From: Pseudomonas sp. CBZ-4
GTDB taxonomy: Bacteria > Pseudomonadota > Gammaproteobacteria > Pseudomonadales > Pseudomonadaceae
NCBI RefSeq assembly: GCF_000346755.1
Contig: NZ_ANNV01000148.1
Coordinates: forward strand, 85,906-149,905
Direction of reading: 5' to 3'
Length of the DNA stretch: 64,000 nt
This document shows positions 53,598-61,900 of the stretch, piece after piece (positions within the stretch are counted from its first letter, which is position 1; each line of letters starts with the position of its first letter). The translations under genes and the position numbers were made by a program. Below the pieces are notes generated by a model. That model was not told the DNA's origin. It made no database searches and saw only the letters and a program-made list of their open reading frames with translations.

Positions 53598-54100
53598 GGC
53601 GCAATTCCAACCTCGAAATAACGGAGAGGTCGGAATATAAAAGCGGCGTTTTCTGATTGGGCGGGGATTGGGGGGCGGGGTTGAATTTCAGAAAGGGGCT
53701 ACAGGGAGCCCGACCAATACCTACAGCAATGGCGCAAAAACTCAGCCACTGAGCCCAGCATTTGCGCAGTTGAAGCAAGGATAAGTCCCAAAGCCATCCG
53801 GCACCTTGCTCCGTTGCCTACGCCTGCGTCAGAATCCGCCGGCTTGTGCGCTGGGGTGGTCGAATCTAAGGTTGCGCGGTCGCTGAATTTCTCGGTGATC
53901 GGGTTTAGTAGCCCGGATCGGTTATCTACATGTGCACAAGCTTCATCAGTCAGACATTGCGTCTGTGCTTGATGGCGGCTGTACGCAGGGCGTCCTCGGA
54001 CGCGCCGGCTTTAGATATCCACCGGTCTACTAACCTGCGTACAGCTGCCACCCACTCGTTTAGTAGCGGGGAGGTGGTGGCATAAGCCAGGATATCTTTT
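53598..54100. other. Intergenic region between toxin and DUF6124-like gene
   Basis: There is no convincing gene in this 500-base stretch. It contains the second copy of the 58-base hairpin repeat (53971-54028) and presumably the two divergent promoters. A short leftward frame ending in VDRWISKAGASEDALRTAAI is the translation of the repeat itself, not a gene. Confidence 0.5.
53971..54028. repeat. 58-base hairpin repeat, copy B
   Basis: It has the same ends as copy A at 51767 (GATGGCGGCT ... CCACCGGTCT) and the same CGCCGGCTTTAG core. The inner stem is GCGTCC / GGACGC instead of GCGCCC / GGGCGC. Confidence 0.65.
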
Positions 54101-54340
54101 ATGACTAATGTCGCACCGGATCCAACTGCTCTCTTCTGCGTTGCTCCAGACGCACGCAATGAAGCCCTCATTACCAATAGTTATGAGATCTTTAGTTCGG
54201 TCAGCACCCTTTTGCTCGACCTTTCCGAAGACCTGAGTGGTAAACACCGTGACATTGCGCTAGCGATTCACCAACTGAGTGAACTGGGGGTATTGCTCAC
54301 TGCTCGACTCCTTGACCACAATTCACCCTCCACAGACTAG
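54101..54340 (+). CDS. DUF6124-like protein, possibly N-terminally short
   Basis: This 79-residue protein has LFCVAPDARNEALITNSYEI, SSVSTLLLDLSEDLSGKHRD and IALAIHQLSELGVLLTARLL, which match the C-terminal part of a small Pseudomonas family I recall as DUF6124 (usually 100-120 residues). The family's N-terminal half is missing. AGGA lies nine bases before the ATG, so the short form may still be translated. The function is unknown. A terminator follows. Confidence 0.6.
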   Translation: MTNVAPDPTALFCVAPDARNEALITNSYEIFSSVSTLLLDLSEDLSGKHRDIALAIHQLSELGVLLTARLLDHNSPSTD

Positions 54341-54368
54341 TTACCAGCCTCCAAATTCGCCCCACAGG

Positions 54369-54413
54369 TCGCCGAGTCATCGCATGCATCGCGGTGACTC
54401 GGCGATTTTTTAT
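54369..54413 (+). terminator. Terminator after the DUF6124-like gene
   Basis: An eleven-base-pair stem TCGCCGAGTCA / TGACTCGGCGA runs into six T. Confidence 0.85.
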
Positions 54414-54631
54414 TGGGTGAACGCCCCTAAGGGTCCTAAATCGATGTTCACAGCGGCATAGTTAAAATTTCCTAACCGGTCGCGCCTATTCATTTGCCCC
54501 CCCAAAAGTAGCGATCCGTTCGGCCCAGCTCCAAGCCTCTCGTCAGGAAATGGGCTGCTCATTCTTACATCGTATAGACACCGATGATGTCAAAATGATA
54601 GCGTCCAAAAACCTAATATGGAGATTGGCCT

Positions 54632-56041
54632 GTGAGCATAAAAGTTTGTTTTCCACTGAACAGTTCCACTACTAGCGAAGATGTATTTCAAGAGTGCATT
54701 AACTGGATACTCGACTCACCATATACAAACTTCGCACAAGAAGAACTTTCAAAACTAGTAAGCTCCGAAGACTTTACTCATATCAAAAACCAAGAACATA
54801 TTGAGTACTCCAGATCCGAAACCTCAGACCTTTTCGTCTCATCGCTGCGCTACATAAAATCTACTGATGTAGCTCAGTGGACAACCGAGATATCCTCCCG
54901 AGTTGAAAAAGACCAACATTGGATAAATGTAATTGCGAGTATAGTCACAAATACGGCTTCAAAGGAGCAGCCCGAAATCAAAAAGCCATTGATCGTTATC
55001 CGACTGATAAATCGTTTCGGAGGTGGCGATGATGGAGGAGTCCCAATAAGCATAAATCCAATTCTTCTGGACGAAACAAAAAACGGCAACGAAATCGCGA
55101 CTGCAATCATCACAGCCAACAACACCTGCACTCTACCTATTGCCTACGTAAGCTCCACGAACAACGACAGGCATACTATTATCCCCGACAGACTCGCTAG
55201 AGCTTTGAGCGGTATGGCTCATATTGTGGTGGAGCCTAGCAGAGCTTTTTCACACAACCTCAGAAAAGATGTCGCTTCAAGAAATGTGTACGGTGGAGTA
55301 GTTGGGATTTACTGGCCAAAAGGGAGTGAGGTGACTCTGTTTCGAAGAGGAACTACAGACATAAAGACATTTGAAAAAGATATTTTCTCCACTATTTGCG
55401 AAGCCCTATCTGTCCTAATTTCTCCAAAAAAATGCAGCTGGGAGGAAGTTATCCTTGTCAAAAACAGAATTGCTATCGAAAACTTAAAAAGAGAAGGGAT
55501 AAATGCAACTGAAGCCAACGACATTGTTTCACTATACGAACTAGAACTAACAGAAAAAACTGAAAACATTCAAGCACTAAATCGAGAAATAGATCGTCTC
55601 AGCGCACTACTACGAACACGAGAGGCTAAAACCCCCGTACAAGGTGGAATACTTATTGACACCGGAGACGAGGATGACTATTTCAATGACGAAATTCTAG
55701 CTATAGCGCTACATGCTTTTAAGGACTACGCTCAGAAAGGGGTACATCCAAATTCCCGGCGAGAACATGTTCTAAAAGCGATAATAAATAGCAACACCGC
55801 AAGTAACGCGCACGAACAAAGAACAAAATCACTCAAAGAAGTTCTGCGCGACTACCGCGACATGAATAAAAAAGTCAAAACAACCTTTGAAGGCCTTGGC
55901 TTCTCGATTAGCGCCGATGGCAAACATTGGAAAGTCACGTATCAAGACGACGAGAGATACACTTATATACTACCCAAGTCCGGCAGCGACTATCGTGGAG
56001 GCCTAAACGCCGCAGCAGATATCGCAAACATCGTTTATTAA
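54632..56041 (+). CDS. AT-rich orphan gene of unknown function
   Basis: This 469-residue protein starts at GTG 54632, with GGAG nine bases upstream. Its base composition is strikingly AT-rich, with many AAA, ATA and ACT codons, unlike any neighbour. Residues about 120-275 look like a globular mixed domain (KPLIVIRLINRFGGGDDGGV; RLARALSGMAHIVVEPSRAF). Residues 280-345 form a coiled coil (NLKREGINATEANDIVSLYE, NREIDRLSALLRTRE). The end (HWKVTYQDDERYTYILPKSG, DYRGGLNAAADIANIVY) has the look of small RNA- or DNA-binding domains found at the ends of defence-island proteins; this is a weak impression. No signal peptide or membrane helix. Recent acquisition is likely. Confidence 0.7.
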   Translation: MSIKVCFPLNSSTTSEDVFQECINWILDSPYTNFAQEELSKLVSSEDFTHIKNQEHIEYSRSETSDLFVSSLRYIKSTDVAQWTTEISSRVEKDQHWINVIASIVTNTASKEQPEIKKPLIVIRLINRFGGGDDGGVPISINPILLDETKNGNEIATAIITANNTCTLPIAYVSSTNNDRHTIIPDRLARALSGMAHIVVEPSRAFSHNLRKDVASRNVYGGVVGIYWPKGSEVTLFRRGTTDIKTFEKDIFSTICEALSVLISPKKCSWEEVILVKNRIAIENLKREGINATEANDIVSLYELELTEKTENIQALNREIDRLSALLRTREAKTPVQGGILIDTGDEDDYFNDEILAIALHAFKDYAQKGVHPNSRREHVLKAIINSNTASNAHEQRTKSLKEVLRDYRDMNKKVKTTFEGLGFSISADGKHWKVTYQDDERYTYILPKSGSDYRGGLNAAADIANIVY

Positions 56042-56052
56042 AGTATTACTAC

Positions 56053-56100
56053 CAGACATAAAACAGCTCACCATTATATAGGTGAGCTGTTTTATGTCTG
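56053..56100. terminator. Perfect 20-bp inverted repeat, probable bidirectional terminator
   Basis: Arms 56053-56072 and 56081-56100 are exact reverse complements around the loop ATTATATA, 11 bases after the stop of the AT-rich gene. The stem includes TTTTA, so it could terminate transcription from both sides. Confidence 0.75.
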
Positions 56101-56120
56101 CAGAGGCAGAGAAACCTTGA

Positions 56121-57959
56121 CTACCTCCCCAACAACTCCCTAACCCTCCCCCCCAACACCTCCACCGCAAACGGCTTCGTCAACACCCCCATCCCCGCCC
56201 CCAACTGCCCATACCCCATCACCGCATTCTCCGCATACCCGGTAATAAACAACGTCTTCAACCCCGGCCTTAGCTCCATCCCCGCCTCGGCCATCTGCCG
56301 CCCATTCATCCCGCCCGGCAAGCCCACGTCCGTCACCAGCAGGTCAATATGCACATCCGAGCGCAGCAGTTTCAGTCCCGCCGCGCTGTCCGCCGCTTCA
56401 ATCACGGTGTAGCCCAATTCCCCGAGCACATCCGCGAGCAGCATGCGCACGGTGGATTCGTCGTCCACCAGCAGCACGGTTTCGCCATGTTGGGCGACTT
56501 CAATCGTGGTCTGCCCCGGCGTCAGTTCATCCCCCGGCGCCGCGCCGTGGTGGCGTGGGAGGTAGAGGGACACGCAGGTGCCCTCGCCCACGGCGGACTG
56601 GATATGCACCTGCCCGCCCGACTGTTGGGCAAAACCGTAGATCATGGACAGGCCCAAGCCGGTGCCTTGGCCGATGGGTTTGGTGGTGAAGAAGGGCTCG
56701 AACACGTGGGCCATGATGTCTGGCGACATGCCGGTGCCGGTGTCGCTGACGCTCAGGCGCAGGTAGGGGCCTTCGGTTAGGTCGTGGGCGCGGGCGGTGT
56801 TGGCGTCGAGCCAGTGGTTGCTGGTTTGCAGTTGGATGCGCCCGCCTTCGGGCATGGCGTCGCGGGCGTTGATGCACAGGTTGAGCAGGGCATTTTCCAG
56901 TTGGCTGACGTCGACGAAGGCGGTCCAGGCGTCAACGGCGCCGAGGGTTTCGATCTGGATGCCGGGGCCGGCGGTGCGTTGGATGAGTTCGGCCATGCCG
57001 TACATCAGGGTGTTGACGTTGGTGGCGCGCGGTTCCAGGGTCTGGCGGCGGGAGAAGGCCAGCAGGCGTTGGGTGAGGACGGCGGCGCGTTTGGCCGAGC
57101 CTTGGGCGGCGACCATGTATTTGTCGACATCGCTGAGGCGGCCTTGGCTGATGCGCCGGTTCATCAGTTCGAGCGCGCCGGAGATGCCGGCGAGCAGGTT
57201 GTTGAAGTCGTGGGCGAGGCCACCGGTGAGTTGGCCGACGGCTTCCATTTTCTGTGACTGGCGCAGCTTTTCTTCGGCCTGCATGAGCATGGCGGTGCGT
57301 TCGGCCACGCGTTGTTCAAGGGTTTCGTTGAGGGCGCGCAGTTGGGCTTCGGCGTCGCGCAGGGCTTCGTCGGCGATGGTGCGTTCCAGCAGGTCGGCGG
57401 CTTGGCGGGCGAGGATGTCGAGCAGGCGCAGGTCGCGTTCGGACGGTTGGTGCGGCGCGCTCCAGTGGGTGGAGATCATGCCGAGCAGGCGCCCGTCGCG
57501 CGAGCGCAAGGGGGTGGTCTGGGCCGAGCGGATGCCCGCGCGACGGAAGGCGATCAGGTCTTCGGTGCCGGCAATGTCGGCCCATTCTTCGAAGTCGGGG
57601 ATGATGGCGCGCTGGCCCAGTTGCAGGGCCATGGTGCAGCTGCTGTAGGCCATTGGGCTCACCCATTGCCAGAATCCTACGGCCTCGGGCGGCAAGCCCC
57701 GTGAGCACAGCAGTTGCAGTTCGCCGCCATGGCCGGAGGGATGGCCTTGGGGGCAGAGCAGCTGCATGGTGCCGAATTGCGAGCCGGTGATGGACACGGC
57801 GGCATCGACGATCTTGCCATAGAGGGCCTCGAGGTCTTGCTCGCCGATCAGGTCCAGGCTGATGCGGTGCAGGAACTCGATGTCCGACAGCGCGGTTTCC
57901 GAGTCGCGGGAAGATCCACGGGGGAAAGCGGCCGGGAAGGCGGTGCGTAGGGTTTTCAT
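56121..57959 (-). CDS. GAF-domain hybrid sensor histidine kinase with receiver domain
   Basis: This 612-residue soluble kinase has a GAF domain at about 28-195 (LHRISLDLIGEQDLEALYGK ... ILARQAADLLERT), a coiled coil at 195-235, and a dimerisation/phosphoacceptor helix with His250 (GGLAHDFNNLLAG). The ATPase domain has an N-box (LLNLCINARDAMPEGG) and G-boxes (VSDTGTGM, GQGTGLGLSM). A C-terminal receiver domain starts at VLLVDDESTVRM with phosphoacceptor Asp in LLVTDVGLPGG. There is no output domain or membrane segment, so it senses an internal signal and passes phosphate to an unlinked partner. Confidence 0.93.
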   Translation of the reverse strand: MKTLRTAFPAAFPRGSSRDSETALSDIEFLHRISLDLIGEQDLEALYGKIVDAAVSITGSQFGTMQLLCPQGHPSGHGGELQLLCSRGLPPEAVGFWQWVSPMAYSSCTMALQLGQRAIIPDFEEWADIAGTEDLIAFRRAGIRSAQTTPLRSRDGRLLGMISTHWSAPHQPSERDLRLLDILARQAADLLERTIADEALRDAEAQLRALNETLEQRVAERTAMLMQAEEKLRQSQKMEAVGQLTGGLAHDFNNLLAGISGALELMNRRISQGRLSDVDKYMVAAQGSAKRAAVLTQRLLAFSRRQTLEPRATNVNTLMYGMAELIQRTAGPGIQIETLGAVDAWTAFVDVSQLENALLNLCINARDAMPEGGRIQLQTSNHWLDANTARAHDLTEGPYLRLSVSDTGTGMSPDIMAHVFEPFFTTKPIGQGTGLGLSMIYGFAQQSGGQVHIQSAVGEGTCVSLYLPRHHGAAPGDELTPGQTTIEVAQHGETVLLVDDESTVRMLLADVLGELGYTVIEAADSAAGLKLLRSDVHIDLLVTDVGLPGGMNGRQMAEAGMELRPGLKTLFITGYAENAVMGYGQLGAGMGVLTKPFAVEVLGGRVRELLGR

Positions 57960-58067
57960 GGGTGGGCTCCGGGGAGCTGGCGTTGAGCTATCAGCAGGTT
58001 ATCAGCAAAGCTGTGACCGCGCGAAACAGGGAGACGTTCGGCGGTGCACCCTTTCTTTTGCCCTGGC

Positions 58068-58676
58068 TCAACTGTGGATCGGCAACGCCAACCCAAACAC
58101 CACGAAGAACCCACCACACACCTTATTGAACCGCCGTCCGGTTCGTGCCAACCAAGGCCGCACGCGGTGGGCAGCGCTGGCCACCAGGTATTCAACGCAG
58201 AATTCCACCACGGCGTAGGTCAGGGCAATGGCCGCCGTCTGTGCGATAAGGTTTCTGTGGGGGTCGAGAAAAGGCGGAATAAACGCCGTAAACAGCAGCA
58301 ACGCCTTGGGATTCGAAAGGGCCGACACCAATCCTTGGCGGAACAGCGACCAACGCCGCAAATGAGGCATGCCGGCCATCTCCAGGCTGACGGGCGCGGA
58401 TCGCCACAGCCCGAAGCCCAGCCACACCAGATACAGCCCGCCCCCAATCTTCAAGGCCGTGAACCAGCCGGCCGAAGCCTGGATCAACGCGCCAAGGCCC
58501 AACGCGCACAGCGACAGCACAAAGGCAAAGCCGAGCACGCCGCCGCTGATGGTGAACAGCGTCCGGCGTCGCCCGTGAATCGCGCCGTGGGTCAGCGCCA
58601 GCAAGGCATTGGGCCCCGGCACGACCGCGATGCCGCAGCAGGTAATCAGGTACAGCAACCAGGTGTCGAAGGGCAT
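58068..58676 (-). CDS. LysE-family amino-acid exporter
   Basis: This 202-residue inner-membrane protein has the family start (LLYLITCCGIAVVPGPNALL) and about six helices; the VPGPN motif is diagnostic of LysE/RhtB exporters. ATG 58676 (MPFDTWLL) is chosen over an upstream codon. It is divergent from a LysR regulator across 112 bases, which probably controls it. The substrate is unknown. Confidence 0.9.
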   Translation of the reverse strand: MPFDTWLLYLITCCGIAVVPGPNALLALTHGAIHGRRRTLFTISGGVLGFAFVLSLCALGLGALIQASAGWFTALKIGGGLYLVWLGFGLWRSAPVSLEMAGMPHLRRWSLFRQGLVSALSNPKALLLFTAFIPPFLDPHRNLIAQTAAIALTYAVVEFCVEYLVASAAHRVRPWLARTGRRFNKVCGGFFVVFGLALPIHS

Positions 58677-58788
58677 GATCAGGTCCGATAGAGGTCGATT
58701 TATGCCCGCATCTTGCAAGCGAACAACTACCCTGAAAAGCGCATAATTCACACTTCAGTCATTCGATTAACGAATAGAGGTCCGCGCG

Positions 58789-59652
58789 ATGCCTTCCAGC
58801 GATTTGCAGATTGATTGGCTCAAGTGTTTTGTCGCCGTGGTGGACGCCGGTTCGCTGTCGGGCGCGGCCCATGAGGTCAACCGTTCGCAGTCGGCCGTGA
58901 GCATGCAGATGAAAAAACTCGAAACCGCGCTGGGCCGGCCCCTGTTGAACCGAGGCCCACGCCACTTGCAACTGACCGATGATGGCCAGACGCTGCTGGG
59001 CTACGCGCGGCGCATGCTGGCGCTGCACGCCGAGACCCAGGCGGCGTTTCACGGGGAGGCGTTGACGGGGCGCATCCGCCTGGGCGTGGCCGAGGACTAC
59101 GCCGCCAAATACCTCACGCCGCTGCTCAAACGCTTTGCGCCGCGCCACGCGGGCGTAGACATCGAACTGACCTGCGAACAATCGACCGCACTCATCCCAC
59201 GGCTGCGCAGCGGCGATCTTGATCTGGCGCTGGTGTCCAGGGACTCGCCGCAAAGTGGCACGTTTCTGTTCCATGAGCCGATGGTCTGGGTGGGTTCCCC
59301 GCAGTTTGAACTGTGGCGGCGCGACCCGGTGCCGATTGCCGTGTACGAAAGCGCCAGCCTGGCGCGGCGTTATGCGGTGAACTCACTGGCCCAGCAGGGT
59401 CGCCAGTTCAAGGTGGTGTACAACAGCTCCAGCCTGGCTGGCCAAGTGGCGGCCGTTGAAGGCGGGCTGGCGATTGCCGCAATCACGCAGTGCACCGTAC
59501 AGGCATCGCTTCAGGTCTTGGGCAGTGAGCACGGCCTTGGAAACATCGACCCCATGGAGGTGTCGATTCTACGCAGCCGAGCCTCGCGGGGGGCCAAGGC
59601 GGTCAATAGCCTGCATGCATTCATCATCAGCGCGCTGAGGCAGCATGGGTGA
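58789..59652 (+). CDS. LysR-family regulator divergent from the LysE exporter
   Basis: This 287-residue protein has an HTH at about 8-65 (LKCFVAVVDAGSLSGAAHEV, RSQSAVSMQMKKLETALGRP) and an effector domain from about 92. Its divergent placement suggests it senses the amino acid that the exporter removes. GAGGT lies eight bases before the ATG. Confidence 0.88.
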   Translation: MPSSDLQIDWLKCFVAVVDAGSLSGAAHEVNRSQSAVSMQMKKLETALGRPLLNRGPRHLQLTDDGQTLLGYARRMLALHAETQAAFHGEALTGRIRLGVAEDYAAKYLTPLLKRFAPRHAGVDIELTCEQSTALIPRLRSGDLDLALVSRDSPQSGTFLFHEPMVWVGSPQFELWRRDPVPIAVYESASLARRYAVNSLAQQGRQFKVVYNSSSLAGQVAAVEGGLAIAAITQCTVQASLQVLGSEHGLGNIDPMEVSILRSRASRGAKAVNSLHAFIISALRQHG

Positions 59653-59670
59653 TGCCCGAACGCCTGCCCG

Positions 59671-60024
59671 CTATTTCGGGCAGCTTCCGACAACAAGTAC
59701 GCCGCCGCAATTATTCAGGTCACGCACCTTATCAATGGGCACGTTATAGCTGCCATCGGTGGCCCGGCTGTATTCAAAAACGCTGGGAAGTGCATTGGTT
59801 TTCGGCGATTTTGGGCCTCCACCCTCGGCACAGCTTTGCCGAAGCGTGCACATATCGCCTTGCCGTTCCGTCCACCCCCAGCCAGCGCATGTTGCGTAAG
59901 CCTGGCTTTTGTACCATGCGTCTTGACACGCCTTATCGTGGGTCTCCCCAAACCCGAACGCTTGCGAGGCCATCAGAACCAAGGGGGTTGCACCTACTGT
60001 CAGCAAGATTTTTACGCGCTTCAT
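59671..60024 (-). CDS. Small secreted Cys-containing hypothetical protein
   Basis: This 117-residue protein has a signal peptide (MKRVKILLTVGATPLVLMAS, cleavage near AFG at 22-24). The mature part has five cysteines (KACQDAW, TCAGWGW, MCTLRQSC, NNCGGVLVV, GSCPK give six counting the last) and conserved-looking Trp/Tyr, suggesting a disulfide-rich periplasmic or secreted fold. I recognise no family. It is convergent with the LysR gene, 18 bases apart. Confidence 0.65.
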   Translation of the reverse strand: MKRVKILLTVGATPLVLMASQAFGFGETHDKACQDAWYKSQAYATCAGWGWTERQGDMCTLRQSCAEGGGPKSPKTNALPSVFEYSRATDGSYNVPIDKVRDLNNCGGVLVVGSCPK

Positions 60025-60178
60025 ATTTATCCACCCGGCTAAGTAGCAACGATGTCTTCCTGGTCAGGGTATTCATGACCCCAGCAAGGCGCTCTACAAC
60101 TAATTGGAAATTCGTCGCGGCTGAAACTGCCCCCAGACCCTGCTAACCTGCGGCCCTTGCCTTCAACTGGAGCTTTCC

Positions 60179-60541
60179 GTGGCCCTCTCAAAACGCGACA
60201 GCGCCCGTATCGAACGCGGCCTGGTCGCCGCGCTCACCGAAGCTTGCGAAACCGCCAAAGCCGAAATCCCCGGGTTCGACTGGCTGACCCACACCGTCAA
60301 CTACGCCGACTTCCCCCAAAGCCTGATCATCACCTGGGTCTTCGACACCCGCGCCAACAAGGATCACGCCCTGGCCACCGGTGTGGATGCACGCATCCGC
60401 GAACTCACCGCCATCGCCCTGCTGGCCGCCGATATTCCGCCTGTGCCGCTGAAGCGTTGCGTACAACTCGACTCGGAAGAGGCGTGCCAATCCCAGCACG
60501 GCGGCAACTGGCGCTTGCGCTTGACCCGCTCAGCCAACTAG
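60179..60541 (+). CDS. Conserved hypothetical protein
   Basis: This 120-residue protein starts at GTG 60179 after GGAG. It is soluble, with mixed alpha/beta composition (ARIERGLVAALTEACETAKA, FDWLTHTVNYADFPQSLIIT, WVFDTRANKDHALATGVDAR). No catalytic motif is evident. The strand-rich TVNYADFPQSLIITWVFD section suggests a small binding fold. It lies 57 bases before a secreted-protein gene in the same direction and is probably co-transcribed with it. Confidence 0.7.
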   Translation: MALSKRDSARIERGLVAALTEACETAKAEIPGFDWLTHTVNYADFPQSLIITWVFDTRANKDHALATGVDARIRELTAIALLAADIPPVPLKRCVQLDSEEACQSQHGGNWRLRLTRSAN

Positions 60542-60598
60542 AGCCCGTCGCCCAACGCCTGGGCAATACCTCGCCATTCGCCAAGGAAATCCCGCCCC

Positions 60599-61858
60599 AT
60601 GAAGTTGCCGTTTTCCGCCGCTGCCCTAGCCGCCACCCTGCTGCTGCCCACCCTCAGCCACGCCGCCGATGCCGCGTTGACCGACACGCTCAAGGCCTTC
60701 ACCCGCTGCGATGCGAGTTTCTTCAGCAGCCTGAACACTCACCGTGACGCCTGGCAGGCCTACGCGCCGCTCAAGCAGGAAAAAACCTTCACCTGGATCG
60801 CGGTCAGAAACCGTACCGATCACAAGGCCAGCTTGGTGCCGATCAGCGCGCCGCCCATCGCCGGCTTGAAGCTGTTGTCTTATTACGACGAAGTCACCGA
60901 CCTCGGACCGCTGGGACTGTTTTATTACTGGGGCTTTATTGTCGACGGCGGTGTGAACGAGGTCGCCCAGCGCCTCGCGCCGCTGCTGGAGCAACCCGGC
61001 GCGCTGCAAAAAGGCGACGGGGAATACACCCGCAGCGAACTCAAGGTGGGCGAAGGCTGGCAGTTGATCAAACCGCAGCCGGGCAAGGCACCGGGGATAC
61101 GCCAGGTGGAACGGGTTCTGATCGTCGAGCCGGAGGGCAAGCAAGGCACGCAGTCGCGGGTGAGTTGTTCGGTACAGGGTGGCGTCAACGCCGGGCTGCT
61201 GGCGCGGTTGCGGCCGGACATCGCGCCGGTGGATTACCCGCGCACGCAAGCCGAAACGAATATCGGCGATGTCGAGGTGCCGGCCAGCGTGCTCCAGCAG
61301 CTTGGCGCACCGCTGCTGCAACCGAAATTCAAGACGCTGAGCTACACCTACCTGTCGAAGAAAGGCGACGGCAGCAAGGACCTGCCGACGTCGGTCACGT
61401 TCAAGGCCGAGGGTGGTTTGCTGGTGAAGAACGAGGTCTATGGCCAGACCTTCAACGTTGATCGCCTGACCCAAGCAGACCTGATCCAGCTGAAATCAAA
61501 AATGAACGGCGTCGGCGATGGCCGCGTGCTGCAAACCCGGGAAGCCGAGCTGCACGTGCCGGCCAGCTGGACGCCGGGCCAGACGCTGACGGCGCAATTG
61601 CGCATGGTCAACCTGCCCGCCCGGCCCACCGACAAGCCCATCGAAACGTCGTTGACCTGCACGATTGGCGCACGCATTCCGGCACGCCAGGTGTTTGCCG
61701 CGTTGACGGGCGACGCGATCAAACTGGCCTGCGACCAGGGCGACTACAAGACCTCACGCGTATTTATCGAAGACCTGGGCATTGCCCTGACATTGGAATC
61801 GACGTCGAGCCAGACGCATTATGTGAACCAATACACGGCGTTTGACGTGGTGCGTTAA
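60599..61858 (+). CDS. Secreted or periplasmic hypothetical protein
   Basis: This 419-residue protein has a signal peptide (MKLPFSAAALAATLLLPTLS, cleaved near HAA at 21-23). The mature part has two similar-looking beta-rich halves, with Cys in FTRCDASFF, VSCSVQGG, LTCTIGARIP and LACDQGDY that could form disulfides. No enzyme motif is seen. It could be a lectin-like or outer-surface periplasmic protein. It shares a transcript with the small gene upstream. Confidence 0.7.
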   Translation: MKLPFSAAALAATLLLPTLSHAADAALTDTLKAFTRCDASFFSSLNTHRDAWQAYAPLKQEKTFTWIAVRNRTDHKASLVPISAPPIAGLKLLSYYDEVTDLGPLGLFYYWGFIVDGGVNEVAQRLAPLLEQPGALQKGDGEYTRSELKVGEGWQLIKPQPGKAPGIRQVERVLIVEPEGKQGTQSRVSCSVQGGVNAGLLARLRPDIAPVDYPRTQAETNIGDVEVPASVLQQLGAPLLQPKFKTLSYTYLSKKGDGSKDLPTSVTFKAEGGLLVKNEVYGQTFNVDRLTQADLIQLKSKMNGVGDGRVLQTREAELHVPASWTPGQTLTAQLRMVNLPARPTDKPIETSLTCTIGARIPARQVFAALTGDAIKLACDQGDYKTSRVFIEDLGIALTLESTSSQTHYVNQYTAFDVVR

Positions 61859-61900
61859 CCGGCCGTTTTCTCAACCCAGCCTCTGAAGCGAGTATCAACC

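Noticed and set aside
53950..54177. 75-codon minus-strand frame as a small gene
   Set aside because: Its C-terminal part is the translated hairpin repeat and the rest overlaps the DUF6124-like gene; no ribosome binding site was seen.
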